From: Rhizomys pruinosus
Taxonomy: Eukaryota > Chordata > Mammalia > Rodentia > Spalacidae
Assembly: GCA_009823505.1 (NCBI GenBank)
Contig: VZQC01005585.1
Span: forward strand, 1,754,938-1,818,937
DNA: 64,000 nt
Reading direction: 5' to 3'
Of the stretch, positions 34,521 through 47,190 are shown piece by piece (position 1 is the stretch's first letter; each line of letters begins with the position of its first letter). The notes beneath the pieces are model-generated. The model saw nothing but the letters and a program-made list of their open reading frames with translations, ran no database searches and was not told the origin of the DNA. The position numbers were made by a program, and so were the translations under genes.

Positions 34521-37500
34521 AAATTGAGGAAAGAGTATCCAAGTGGATTTTTTTGGAGAACCTTCAGAACAGGAAGGGAAGAGTGACTTAGACTTCCAAT
34601 ATCCAATATAAAAACAAAATTGAAAGCCTGAAACCTAGACAAGTCAACACTCCATAAACAAGGAGGAGAAAAAAAAAAAAGCCTCCAAAGGAGGCAAGCA
34701 AATCAAGCCCTCAACATAGTGAAAAGACATTTCATTTGTGATTGGCGATCTGAATATAGGCAAACAAAAAAAAAAAAAAAAAAAAAAACAAAAGTGGAAA
34801 CCCTCCCCGGCCCGGACACGGTGAAGAGATAACATGGGAAGGTGGCGGATAACCCTCAAATCAAGCTCTACACAACCCTGTAAGAGATAGCTACAGTGGG
34901 ATCCGCCTGGAGGTGACCAAAAGAAACAGAGCTTAGCAGGAATAAATTGCAGACCTATGCCAGAGAAATTAAAGAAAACAAAGAAGAAGTCAGAGATAAC
35001 TAAGAAGAGACATGAAGAACCAACAATGGACCTTCGAGAGAATACAATGGAAAACTCAGAGAGCATATAAAGGAAGAGAATTGACAAACTCCAGAAAGAA
35101 CTAGAGGGAAGAAAAAAAAAAAACCCAGAAGGAAAGTAGAAACACGAGACTAAGGAAGCCAACCGAGTGAAAAGTAAGGAGCACCAAGAAGAGATTGACG
35201 AGCTCAAAAAGGAAAATAGAACATCAACCAGTTCAAGAGAAAGGAAAGGAAAAGACTTCAAATACACGAAAATCAGAATGAATCATAATAAATCTCTGGA
35301 AGACAATACAAGAGCAACTAAAAAAGCCAATAAGATTATGGAAAATTTAAAATACACAAAAAGTGGAACAACCAGTAAATATGGGGGGACCTGAAAAGAT
35401 CAAACCTCTGCATCATAGAATAGAGGAAGGAGAAGAATATCAAGAGAATAGTATTGATATGCAGCTTCAAACAGAATAAACTAATGACAAATGTCCCTAA
35501 ACTAAATATAGACAAGTCCATACATTAAAAGAAGCCCATTAGAACTCCAAAAAGACATAGCGTCAGAAAAGAAACTCCCCATGCCACATCATAGTTATAA
35601 ATGCTAGCGCCCAAAAACAAAGACAAAATTCTAAGGCTAAAAAGAAAAAAAAACGGTCCTACATACAAAGGGAAACCCCATCAAATTACAATTGACTTCT
35701 CGGCTACAAACCATAAAAAAGCAGTGAAGAAAAAACATTAACTACATTGACTTTGCCCATGTACTAAATGGGACTATGGATGCCAACCCAGGAATACTAT
35801 ACCCAGCAAAATGTCATATTATAGTTGGACGAAGGAGAGAAATAATCTTCCATTACATAAAAATAGATGAATTCATGTCCGGAAAACCACTCTCAGGTAA
35901 AACTATTTGACAGTCATTCAAGGCGAAGAGAGAGCACAACTACCCCAAGCAACTAGGAAAGAAACTAAAAAAACATAAACTGTGGGTAGAATATCAGCGG
36001 CTAAAATCCAAATAGATTCTAAGGTGCAAAGGAAAAGTCCAACATGCCATCTTTCAATTAAAACCTAAATATTAAGGACTAAACGCCCCAATCAAAAGAC
36101 ACTAGACTGGAAGAATGGATTAAGAGAACAAAATCCATCGTATATCTGTCTACAAGAAACCCATCTCATTTCAGGATAGGTCACCAAACTTAAGGTGAAA
36201 GGGAGGAGAAATGTATTCCAAGCAAAGGCTAACACAAAAGAAACCTAGGTATTGCTATTCAATTCAGACAAAAATAGACTTCAACCAACAAAGAAGTCCA
36301 AAAGAGCACAGAGAGGCCATTACATCTAATTAAAGAACAATTAGATGAGATGTCCAGAACATGAATGATATAAGCACCCAATCTCTGGTGCAACAAACTC
36401 TATAAAAACAATTCTCCAGGACTATCAAGTACAGATTAACCCACAGCACACTAGATTTGTATAAGACGTTATTTTATTTATTTTTTTTATTTATTTCTTT
36501 TATTCGATGTTATGAATGACCTGTCTGCATGCAATTTTGTCGCACCCGGGTCATGCAATGCCTGCGGAGGTCAGAGAGGGTTCCGGCATTCCCCCTGGAA
36601 CTGGAAGGTTCTCCTGGAATTGGAGTTCAGACGGTTCTCAGACGCCATGTGGGTGCTGGGGATCGACCTGGGTCCTCTGTAAGAGCCGTCGGTGAAACCC
36701 CTTTCTTAACACCCTAGGCCATCTCTCCAGCCTGTAATTACCCCACTGAGTGCCTTTTGACAGAATCAGCAAGGACAAAGATTAAAAGATGAGACCTCTG
36801 AACTGACTGATTACAATTCACCAAATGAATCCTCACATGACACATCTATCGAATATTCCATCCAATACCCAGAGAATACACCTTCTACTTCAAACACACA
36901 CACATACACACATCTCCAAAATTAGACCATAACTGCGCAACACAGGAAGAAAACCTCAAAATACAAAAAGATTGGAAATAATCTCATGCATTCATCCAGA
37001 ACACAGTGCAATAAAACTCAATATCACACCAGGATAAGCCCTACAACTTACAAGAACACATGGAGACTAAACAAACACTGTCCTGAAATGAATGAATGGG
37101 ATCAGGAAGAAATAAAGAAAGAAATAAAAACATTCCTGCGAACTGAATGACAATGACAATACAACACAACAAAACCTGGGGGACACATTAAAAGCAGTCA
37201 AGAGGAGGAGTTTATACTCTAAGCACCTACATGAAAAAAAAAATATAAGAAAAAATAAAAAAAAAAAAAAAAACAAAAAAGCACAAGTGAACGATCGAAC
37301 ATGCAGCTAAACAATACTTGAGAGACAACAACCATGAACCCTCAACGCAGCTATAAAGAAGAAATAACAAAAAATCAGAGCAGAGAGTCATGAAATAGAA
37401 CAAAAAAACATACAAAAAAAAACAAATAAATCAAAAAGTTTGGTGTCTTTGAGAGAATAAACAAGACAGACAGACCTCGCACCTATAACCAAAAGAAAGA

Positions 37501-38095
37501 AGGAACAACGTCCAAACCAATAGAAACTGTGATAAAGGGCGGAAATATAACACAACCAGCCAGACAATGATAAAGATCCAGGACAATCCATGCATGAGAA
37601 TGACTTCAAAAAACCCTTATACCTCTACTAATTTTAAACTCTAGAGAAATGGGATGAATCATCCGAATCCTGGGAATCACCATATCACAACCAAGAAGAC
37701 GATCGACAGCTCCAATAAACCAATAACATATGAGTAAATTGAAATGTATTGTAATAAGTAGCCTCCCAACAGCAAAAAATGCCAGACCCAATGGTTTCAC
37801 GTGCAGCAATTCTATTAAAATATTCCAAACAACAAAAACCAAAACAAACAAACAAAAAACAAACAAAAAAAAAAAAAAAAAAAAAGAAATGATAAAAATG
37901 ATGAATCAGTGAGACTTCTGCCTCAAACAGTCAACTTCCACCTGGAGATATTGAGAAAAGAACGAGAAAGAGATAAAAGCATGTTTGGCAGAATGCATGA
38001 GCTCTGGTGGGTGGGGGGGGAATGGGGGGGGGGGGACACTGGGTCTAGATTTGATAAAAAATAAATAATTAATTATTATTAAAATAATAAAAAGC
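34521..38095 (+). mobile_element. L1 copy: ORF1, endonuclease, partial RT, 3' UTR
   Basis: Order on the plus strand: ORF1 remnant (34520-36060), endonuclease remnant (about 36070-37200), start of RT (about 37600-37830) and 3' UTR (37890-38095). The ORF1 remnant has a lysine/glutamate-rich coiled-coil part and, at 35795, the ATACTATACCCAGCAAAATG block typical of old L1/HAL1 ORF1 3' regions. The endonuclease remnant begins GCCCCAATCAAAAGACACTA and includes GAAACCCATCTCA and TTGGAAATAATCTCATGC. The RT start includes a remnant of the GPDGF motif. The 3' UTR contains GCATGAGCTCTGGTGGGTGG. RT palm, thumb and ORF2 C-terminus are missing. All frames are interrupted by stops and a nested B2. It resembles a half-L1 (HAL1-like) structure. 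The 207-codon minus-strand frame at 34644-35267 is antisense to ORF1. Confidence 0.8.
36468..36735 (-). mobile_element. B2-type SINE nested in L1
   Basis: CTGTCTGCATGCAATTTTGT, CGCACCCGGGTCATGCAATG, a duplicated core (GGTTCTCCTGGAATTGGAG), GGGGATCGACCTGGGTCCTC and CATCTCTCCAGCC. High CpG content, so young. It splits the L1 endonuclease region. Confidence 0.95.
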
Positions 38096-38519
38096 AAGCA
38101 AGCCCTTGATCTTCTCTGCCTACCAGACCAACGAGAAGAAAAACAATGAGCTGACCTTCTAATTTCCCAGGACCTGTGCCAAATATTTCATTGTTTCAAT
38201 ATGTGTGGGGACCATGACATGAGAACCCCTCTGTGGAGCCTCTGTAATGGGAGATGGGGCTCAGTAGCTTCTCTTACTTAGTGATTCCCAAACTGCATTG
38301 TATTTTTTTCTTCTAATTATTTTCCTAATGCTCTATCTGACCTAGCTCTAAATATATATTTTAGTCAGTTGAGCTTTTCCTTATCTGAATTCACAATGTG
38401 GTTGAGCCACAAATTGGCAGGGAATGCATTTATTCATTATTAATTTAATTTTTAATTTTGATTTAATGTGTACAAGTGTTTTTTGCTGGAGTTGTGAGGT
38501 GTGAGGGAACCTGTGTCCA
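38096..38519. other. unique spacer between two L1 copies
   Basis: Includes a possible short B2 scrap at 38455-38515 (TTAATGTGTACAAGTGTTTT). Otherwise unremarkable. Confidence 0.4.
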
Positions 38520-41110
38520 TAAAAAAAACAAAATTCCAATAAGACTTAACAACACATTACTACCCAAGTATTTAGAAGGATACAAACATGGAGGGACTTC
38601 TCCCAGATTCCTTCAATGAAGCCAGCATCACCCTATTGCCAAAACCAGGGTAAATAAAGATACAACCATAAAGGAGAACTATCGACCATGTTCCTAATGA
38701 ACACAGATAAAATTCTAAAATAACATAATTTGCAAATCGCATTACAGACCACATCTAGAAGATCATCCACCATGACGACGGTTGATGCATACCAGAATGC
38801 AGGGATGTTCAACATATTGAAAATCCAATAAATATCATCAAACATATAAAAGGCTGAAACTGAAAGACAAAAACCACATGATCAATCTCTAATTGACCAA
38901 GTAAAAGCTTTGACAAACTCCAGCATCTGTTTCCTTTTAAAAGGTCTCAGTAGGGAATTGGTATTGGGAGGATATTCCTCAATGTAATCAAGCTCAAATA
39001 CAGGAAATCACACAGCCAATATCTCCTAAATGGGGAAACGACTGAAGCATTCCCCTAAAGGTAGAACTCAGCAAGGCTGCCCCTGTCACCACCCTTTTTA
39101 ATAAGTGCTTGAAACACTTGCTAGGCAATAAGGCAACAGAAAAGAAATTAAAGGAAGTTCTAATTGGAAAAAGAGGAAGTCAAGCTATCCCATTTTGTGA
39201 TGATATGATCGATTACTTAAGGGATGCTAAAAGCAAAAACAAAAAAAAAAAAAATAAAAGAAAAAAAAAAGTGGCAGGATACAAAATAAATCGTAGAAAA
39301 ATCAGTAGCCGTCTTTACACCAACAATAAGCAACTAGCGAAGGAATACAAGGAGACCTTCCCACTCACAATAGCCTCAAAAACAATAAAATACCTAGGAA
39401 CAAACCTAACCAAAGACACCAAGGATCTCTACAACAAAAATTTTAAACCTCTGAAGAAGGAAATTGAGGAAGACATCAGAAGATGGACAAACCTCCCATG
39501 CTCATGGATTGGGAAAATAAATATAGTAAAAATGTCCATTCTACCCAAACTCTTGTACAGATTTAATGCAATCCCAATCAAAATCCCCAAGAGTTTCTTC
39601 ACAGGCTTGGAAAAAAATCCTTAATTTCATTTGGAAAAACAAAAGACCTCAAATAGCCAAAACAATCCTGAGCAAAAAGAGCAATACAGGGGGGAACTCT
39701 ATACCAGACTTCAAACTATACTACAGGGCTATAGTCATAAAAACAGCTTGGTTCTGGCACAAAAACAGACCAATGGAACAAAACTGAAGCTCCAAACCTG
39801 AGCACATACAATTTCAGCCACCTCACATTTGACAAGGGGGCCAAGAAGACACAATGGAGAAAAGACAGCATCTTCAGCAAGTGGTGTTGGTAAAACTGGA
39901 TCACCATCTGTAGAAGAATGAAATTAAGCTCCTACCTCTCACCCTGTACAAAAGTCAATTCCAGATGGATTAAAGACCTCAACATGAAACCCAAAGCTCT
40001 GGAGGTGATAGAAGAAAAAGTTGGCAGCAGACTACAAGACATAGGTGTAGGAAAAGACTTCCTAAATCAGACAGCAGCCACACAAGAAATAAGACCGACA
40101 ATTGACAAATGGGACCTCATTAAACTCAAAAGCTTCTGTACGTCAAAAGAAACAATCAAGGAAGTGAAGAGAAAACCCACAGAGTGGGAGGAAACCTTCA
40201 CTGCAGATACATCTGACAAAGCATTGATTTCCAGAATATACAAACTACTCAAAAAACAAAGAAGAAAGCAAATGAATCACTCAAAAGATGGAGCAAAGAA
40301 CTGAATAGAGACTTCACAGAGGAGGAATTAGAGATAGCTGAGAAACATCATAAAAACTGTTCAACATCACTAATAATTAGGGAAATGCAAACTAAGACCA
40401 CTTTAAGATATCATCTCACGCCAATAAGAATAGCCAGGATCAAGAAAACAAATGATACCAAGTGCTGGAGAGGTTGTGGGGAAAGGGGAACACTCATCTA
40501 TTGCTGGTGGAAATGTAAACTTGTACAGCCACTATGGAAAGCAGGGTGGAAAACCCTTGGAAGACTCAAAATGAGTTTGCCATTTGACCCAGTCATACCA
40601 CTCCTGGGTATATACCCACAAAACTCATCTTACTGAAGAAATACATGCACAGCTATATTTTTTTAATTTAATTTTTATTGATGGTTTGTGCATTTCGTAC
40701 ATCATTTTCCACGCACAGCTATATTTATTGCAGCTCTGTTCACAATAGCAAAAAGCTGGAACCAACCCAAATGCCCCTCAACTGACAAGTGGATAGAGAA
40801 AATGTGGTACATGTACACAATGGAGTTATATGCAGCAGTAAAGAAAGACAACATCATGAACTTTACAGGTAAATGGATGGAGCTAGAAGATATTATGTTA
40901 AGCGAAGTAACACAGTCCCAGAAAAACAAACGACGAATGGTATCCCTCATCTGTGGATGCTAGTGTCAATAACCCAGTTGTAAATATTTCTTGTGGAGAG
41001 GGATGCATATTGGAAGAACAACAACAGAAAGACTGCATCAGAAAACTGACTGAAATAGTGATTCTGGAGGGGTGGAAGGGTTGGGAGAGGGACATGGGTC
41101 TATATTCAAT
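38520..41110 (+). mobile_element. L1 ORF2 (RT to C-terminus), decayed
   Basis: Begins in RT (38585: GGGACTTCTCCCAGATTCCT, EASIT block). At 39190 the conserved YADD-type site reads FCDDMI, keeping both aspartates but changing the residue before them. Thumb follows (open frame 39109-39624, with KYLGTNLTKDTKDLYNKNF and [18 protein letters not shown]). The C-terminal Cys-rich segment is at about 40435-40620 (CWRGCGERGTLIYCWWKCKL), then the MWYMYTMELYAAVKKDNIMN end near 40800-40870 and a 3' UTR to about 41100. At least four frame changes and stops break the reading frame. An internal oligo-A expansion sits at 39238-39272. A tiny L1-tail insertion at 40661-40712 interrupts it. Confidence 0.88.
40661..40712 (-). 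mobile_element. ~50-bp L1 3' tail insertion with TSD
   Basis: The antisense L1 tail (AATTTTTATTGATGGTTTGT, then TCGTACATCATTTTCCA) lies between two perfect copies of GCACAGCTATATTT (40647-40660 and 40713-40726). It matches the terminal ~45 bp of the L1 3' UTR at 2765-2810. An extremely 5'-truncated retrotransposition into an older L1. Confidence 0.9.
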
Positions 41111-41479
41111 TAATGTATATTTAACTGACGTGAGTTCAACAAGTATCCAATTTTGCCCAAACTCTATCTACAAATTACATGGTATTTTAGGACTTAGTAA
41201 AAGTAAAAAAATGTCTATATTAAACAACATCGTTTTAAAGGTTTTCAACAAAAACGGTACTACATCTAAGTTAAAAGGAAATATAAAATGTTGTTGTCCA
41301 CATTTGTTTTACTTAAAATCTGTATAACAATAACTATGGGATTAACATGTACAAATGTTCTCTATAATTTTCCTGTTATGCAGTATCATCTTGTAACATT
41401 CTCTTTTATCTGTAGGATAATTTAACTTAAGGAATTAAGTTTGCTTTCCAAATTAACAACATACAGTCACCTGAATCAG

Positions 41480-42560
41480 CTTGTGTAAATTTAATGAAAT
41501 TTACACTTTGATTACTGCCTATAGTATGTGTACTACAACTGCCTTTTTGAGACTCATGGGTCAAAAAATAAAAAAGGGGGGATACAGTTATATATTAAGC
41601 CTTTTTGTCAAAAAAATTTTCAATTTAAATATTAAAACTAACTACAGGAAAAGATTTGTATGTTCCCACAGGTCAAAACGTCACCAACTTAATGGCTGAG
41701 AAAGAAAAGATATAGCTTTGCATTGTGCAGGATGTACCAAGAAATACCAGCAGAGAAATTGGCCCATATAAACATTAAAAGGAAAAAGAGCCTCAGACTG
41801 CTATAGACATCAAACATCTCCGTGGGTCCTATTTGTAACAACTGTTTATAATGAGTCCTAATGAACCTTACCTTCTAGGTGCCGCAAAGTTCTAATGTGA
41901 GAGAATTTATTACTTCCTTTTCATAGAACAAAGAAAAATATGATGATAATGAAGTCATTCTCTAACTATAAATTAGAGCCGACTCTTATAGACGTAATCT
42001 CTTATAAAACCTGTAAAACTGCCTTCTTTAATTGACTAATAGACATAGGAACTATAAAAAGGATTATTCTCTATCCAGAACCAAATATAATGCTAAAGTC
42101 TCTTTAAGCTGTGCATTTAAGCAAAATAAATTAATACAGGAGAGCTCTGATATCAGCAATGGATTATTCTGCCAAGGAGATGTTGGCCAGGGGAACAAAG
42201 ACCCCCAAAAGGTAAAGGCTTCTTGCCTGTAAACTGCAAGAAGAGAGGCGATAAGGCCCTGCTGTCGAAGACCTGATGTAAGCATGGGAAGGTTGTATTT
42301 AGACCACACTTGCAAGCGTACAGTTGGTCTCTGGAATACCAGAGAGTGTTACCAAAGGCCACTAAACCAAAAAATCAAATGCTGGTCTCCTTGAGTCAAG
42401 CAAGACTCCTCCATCAACATCAGCTACACATCACCTGCCTGGAAATACTGTGCAGCAGTGGCAGCCATATGTCTGTATATCCCAAATCTAATTGCCTAGT
42501 AGCTCTCTCCTTGGAGGAATAACTCACAGCTGATGCCACAAACTTACATCCTCTAGTGGT
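41480..42560 (+). mobile_element. possible degenerate class II ERV gag-like remnant
   Basis: Seen: a plus-strand frame contains MGQKIKKGGYSYILSLFVKK (about 41560-41620), whose Met-Gly-Gln start, basic run and hydrophobic stretch resemble the N-terminus of betaretrovirus-like Gag. Further on (42205-42280) a Cys/His/Lys-rich segment (NCKKRGDKALLSKT) resembles a decayed second zinc knuckle. A stop follows it. The capsid region is not recognisable, no LTR pair or primer-binding site was found, and frames are broken throughout. This remnant cannot encode a functional protein. The alternative is a chance resemblance in AT-rich DNA. Confidence 0.3.
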
Positions 42561-42712
42561 TAGGAGATGTTATAAGCCACAGTAAGACCCTGTCATCTTT
42601 TACAGAGAAAAACGTAATTCATGGATTAGCATACCATCCAAACATTTGTGTCTATACCAAAGTAACCTACCATAATAATCAGTACTGTTTAAATATCTAT
42701 ATATCTAATTGC

Positions 42713-42945
42713 TTGTGCTTCATTAGTAGGATTGAAAGGTTATTCCTGGACAAACTGTCAGCCCATGAAAGGTAACAGTCAGAACTGATCAGAGTCCAAA
42801 ACGACATCTCCAGAGAAAGTAGACTGTTTTGCTTCTCATCCACCTGTGCCCCTTTTCTAAGCCTAGGGAACAATCTGCGGAAGAGGGGGCATGGTAGAAT
42901 GTACGGGCTGCGATTGGGGTGAATGATGAAACTACAGCAATATAG
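42713..42945 (+). mobile_element. L1-tailed element, 3'-truncated copy
   Basis: Starts at the same point as 28247 (GTGCTTCATTAGTAGGATTG), continues to GAAACTACAGCAATATAG and then stops, lacking the L1 tail. Divergence from the other copies is about 10%, judged by eye. Confidence 0.8.
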
Positions 42946-43249
42946 ACAAAGCAACAGCATGGCTTTTCTCACTAGCATTGCTGCAATTAACTGAACAATT
43001 AAGGTTTACAGCCTTTTGACATTTGATTTTTATTCAGTGGATTCAAGAATAGAGAATCCCTAGCACAATAAATGATTTGGTCCAGTAATACAATTTTCAA
43101 AACATTTGCCACATATGAAATGGAATTAATGACACAATTTCATAATTATTAATGATCTGGTTTACAATTTCACATAGTCATGGGTCTAGGCTTTTTTTCT
43201 TGTACATTACATCTACAGAATAATGTATTTTGGATTTGTTTGTTTTGGT
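42946..43249. other. unique DNA, nothing recognised
   Basis: AT-rich, no open frame of note. Confidence 0.4.
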
Positions 43250-43408
43250 TTTGGTTTTTATTTTGTGTTTTCAAGACAGGGTCTCCCTGTAGCCCCAGCT
43301 GTCCTGGAACTCACTCTGTAGACCAGGCTGGCCTTGAACTCACAAAGATCCGCCTGCCTCTGCCTCCCAAGTGCTAGGATTAAAGGCGTGTGCCACCACA
43401 CCTGGCTC
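43250..43408 (-). mobile_element. B1 SINE, young
   Basis: TTTTCAAGACAGGGTCTCCC, GTAGACCAGGCTGGCCTTGA and AGGCGTGTGCCACCACACCT. Flanked by ATTTGTTTG...TTT (about 43235 and 43410) as probable target-site duplication. Confidence 0.97.
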
Positions 43409-44293
43409 AATTTGTTTGGTTTTTAAGATGGCATTTGCTACAGAATTCCAAAGATACTTAGAAAATATTCTAGCATATAAGAAAATTTAGAGCTGAGAAA
43501 GCAGGATTTAAGGGAAAGATGCAGTTAAATCTATTGTTGTATTTGGAACAGTTTGTATTTGGTGGAGAATAATATATATTAGATTAAATATATGAAGGAA
43601 GAAATGAATGAATGAATGGCATATGTTGTCCAAAGGAAACTTTGGTAAAGCAAAGCAAACACTGTTCTACAAGCAAACTTCTCCACATCTTTCTCCCACA
43701 TTTTCCTTCAAAAAGGACTGCCAGAGGCTACTAAGAGCATCACAGAATTGGTGCAGGGTATCGCGAAGACAGCAAGTTAAGACCCCATTAGCTCCTGAAA
43801 CCTTCATTGCTCTTCTGAACCATGATCCCAAGACCCAACATCACTGAAACTTGCTGCAGGAACACAGGGCAGGAAGTTCCGCTCTGTGAAGGACTATGAC
43901 CCAGCACCCAATAAACATATTACTATTGTATAATAGGCACAAGGAAGTATTAGTAAATGAATAAACAAATGAATAACCTTAAGCTGAAATGCAAGGCACA
44001 GGACACTACTGGATCAGACTACCTCATGCTGAGATTGAAAAGCCTACTATCAAGTCCTTACAATGACCAACAGAGATGAGAAGCAAGGAGGTCCACACTG
44101 CTGTACTGAAATCATTTTCCTTCTAACCAAAGCATTTTGCTAGCATGCTGTGCACAAAGGGCAGTAAATTCAGACATGAGGCTAGATAAAGAAACATGCA
44201 CCACTCAGTCTTACACACACCACTAAGTGATATCATGTTTTAGAAAAGAGAGCAGTCTGATTCCAGCACAAGTTTGATGCGATAAAGTAAATC
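43409..44293. other. unique DNA, no supported gene
   Basis: A 79-codon plus-strand frame at 43608-43847 has two CpGs but no recognisable motif. Confidence 0.4.
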
Positions 44294-44393
44294 ATGACTA
44301 CACCATGACGGCCACCTGCAGAAGCAGGCCTCATATTTATTCAATGACTACACCATGATGGCCACCTGCAGAAGCAGGCCTCATATTTATTCT
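44294..44393 (+). repeat. 50-bp tandem duplication (x2)
   Basis: Two adjoining copies of a 50-bp unit starting ATGACTACACCATGA differ at about one base (ACG versus ATG). A recent local duplication. Confidence 0.95.
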
Positions 44394-44904
44394 GCTCTCC
44401 TAATTATTTCGTGGGTCATTCTTCCAAAGCTCTTATCCCACAGCTCATTAATTTAACTTACAAAAATGCCAGATGAGAAATCCCTGGGTTTCCATTTTCA
44501 CCTTGAGGCTTGAGGTTCTGATCAAGCCCCATGTCCTGGGTGGCACAGTCTTACCCTCACCGAAACACAGGTTAGCTGGAGAGACTTCCTTAATTCTTGT
44601 ATCAGGAAGGCAAAAAAAGCTATACCCAATGGGTAGAAAGAGTGGCAGATGCCATGTAAGTGTCACTAACAAGACAGGACCAGACTGTCAACATCTCGCT
44701 TTTTACAGCCGCAAGATTCACTTTTGCTAACGCTCTTTAGTAAAATGTTCATAAATTCACAGGAGAAAATATGATAATGAACTTCATTTATTCACCTACT
44801 AATATTCTGACCAACTGATTTCATCTGTACACCTTAGCTCTTTCTGCCAGAGTATTATTTCCTTAGTCTGCATTCAGTATACAAAGTAATAGGTTTCATA
44901 ATGA
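44394..44904. other. unique DNA, nothing recognised
   Basis: Frames on both strands at 44448-44730 are antisense overlaps without recognisable content. Confidence 0.4.
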
Positions 44905-45290
44905 CACTTTTGTTCCAGTGTAACATGCACTTTGAACACATTCACCCCATTGCATGTTTCCATTTCCCTCCCACTAGTCCCCTTCCTCTTCTCAGTCCTT
45001 CCACTTTCATGTCACATGTGTGAACCTAAAATCTAGATTGCACATGATAAAAATATGTGATATTTGGCTTTCTAAGTCTACTTTATTTTGCTTAATAAGA
45101 TGATTTCTAATTCCATTCATCTTCAAACTCCAGTGTGTATAAATACCACATTTTCTTTAAGCATTCTTCTGTTGATGGACACCTACTGCTTCAGAATTTT
45201 TAGACCAGCTAATAAGACACCACATCAGTATTATCTGTGCATATATTAGCATTTATCTCTAACAAATGGAGATGGTTTCAAACATCAGAA
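44905..45290 (-). mobile_element. old L1 (L1M-type) 3' fragment
   Basis: Minus-strand L1 ORF2 3' end and UTR: TTTGGCTTTCTAAGTCTACT, GATTTCTAATTCCATTCATC, ACCACATTTTCTTTAAGCAT and CTGTTGATGGACACCTACTG. Much more diverged than the local L1 copies. Confidence 0.75.
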
Positions 45291-46834
45291 TATCACCTTT
45301 ATAAACAAAAAAACCCAATAATTCTCTAGAAGTATTACATAGGTCTATGTTTGATTTTGTTCTATGGTGTCAAAATTATTTTTTCATTTTACTCAAAACA
45401 GTGCCTAAACAACATGGGCAAGTGCTCCACACCATTAAAACTATATCAGATCTTTCTTAAGGTCTTTTCTATGCAACTGGATACTACAGCCACTGAAGCA
45501 AGATCTGAATTACATACTGTATTTTTAACACAAAGGATTTTAGTATTATCCTATTGCTAATACAGCATATTCCTTCCACAAGGATAAACCTCCTATCTTT
45601 TCTATCACTAGGAAAATTAATTCTAAGTAATAAATGAGAGCTGGGATGCAGGCTCAAGTGTAAAAATGCTCCAGAAAGGACTTTTATTTCTGGGGCAATG
45701 TCTCAACTGTGCTTCAATTCAATACTGAAATAAGTGCCATAAATTCTAGTTGCCTTAATTTATTTCATACTAAAAAAGAGACTGCTAGAACAGCAAAATA
45801 AATAATATAGATTTCCTTGTAAAAGGTTCTAGCAAGCCATATATTCTTATTCATGTATTTTCCTAACAAAGACAATATCTGACCAGCTCTGTGATTTTAA
45901 GAGAAACCAACAAATGACAGTTATATATTCTCAAGAGGTTAATAAAAATAAAACACAGTATAAAAAGTTACAGCCTCAGGATCCTGGTTTAGGAGTGGGG
46001 GTAGGATGGTTGAATCAGCACAAAGTGAGTTTCACAAGTAATGTTGAACTCCTTAGAGTTTCATTCCTTTTCTATGGAACTGCTCTTCCTATGCCACTGG
46101 CTAATCAGTACTAAAGCAAAATACACACGGGAACCACTTTTTGTCTACTTAATCCCAATAAAAGCCTAATGAACAAAGTCTAAGTATATAAGAGAGGAAA
46201 GCAAGAAGATACCCAGGTAATTCTGAAGACACTTAATCCATTCTTGATCAGAGAGGTTGGGCTCCTGCACAGCAGTCTTGGTCCTGTGTCATGGGAATCC
46301 ATATTTCCCTTTCCAGGCCACAGCCTTCTGGGTCTACTAGGCATCATCATGTAACTATCCCACAAGCTCTACAAGCTCAGCACATTCCCAGTGTTCTGCA
46401 TCTTCTCAGAAAATGTTTCCGCCCATCTGAGCTGTTCCACAAATCTCTCCCTATCCTTCACCACCTCCTAAACCTCCAGTCTCCAGGAAAATGACACAAA
46501 GTCTTGCCAACTCCAGCTATAATTCCCCTCTGGTAATGAGCTGTCACATTATATGCTGGTGTCTCCAACCATACTCCCAGTCAAGCAGGCTCAAATCCAC
46601 ACTAGAAATACTCATTCTTCTCTTCAGCACTTCACTCAAGACCTGGTCTCATCACTGGAGCTTTCACACAGTCATGGTAAATGACAGAAGAAAAAACAAA
46701 TGTGCATGAAAGGAATAACTGTCCCTGAATCATTGCCTCCTACAATCCTGCATGACTCACACTCCACCTCACACATTTTTGGCATCCCCCTCTCCCACAG
46801 GAGCTTTTACTGACCTCTACATCTCCACAGACAC
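45291..46834. other. unique DNA, no supported gene
   Basis: No repeat recognised; 66-72-codon frames at 45351-46709 are unassigned. Confidence 0.4.
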
Positions 46835-47190
46835 TATTAGGGATTAGATGTGAAATGTCCCCATAGGCTCTTATGTTTTAACACTTGGTCCCCAGATGGC
46901 GGTGCTGTTTAGGAGGTTGTGGAACCTTTAGCAGGTGGCCCAGCTAGATGAAGTGGGTCACTTGAATGAAGACCTTATGGGATACAGCCAGACTTTGTCC
47001 CCTACTGAGATCTCTCTGCTTCCTATTCAGAGATGTACCAAGCATGCCATTAGCCCCACCACCATACTGCCGCTCCTCAGCCATGCCTTCCCTGCCATAA
47101 TGAGCTAGAGCCTCAAACCAACAGCCAAAAGTAGTGCTTCCTCCATTGGGTGGCTTCTTGTCACAGTGATGAGAAAGGTATAATAATTAA
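46835..47190 (+). repeat. MaLR-type LTR fragment
   Basis: TTTAACACTTGGTCCCCAGA, GGCGGTGCTGTTTAGGAGGT, GTGGAACCTTTAGCAGGTGG and CTTGTCACAGTGATGAGAAA follow an ERVL-MaLR LTR layout as I recall it. Confidence 0.5.

Noticed and set aside
34644..35267. 207-codon open frame on the minus strand, the longest in the window
   Set aside because: It is exactly antisense to the Lys/Glu-rich ORF1 region of a plus-strand L1. Its Phe/Ser-rich composition is the expected antisense shadow.
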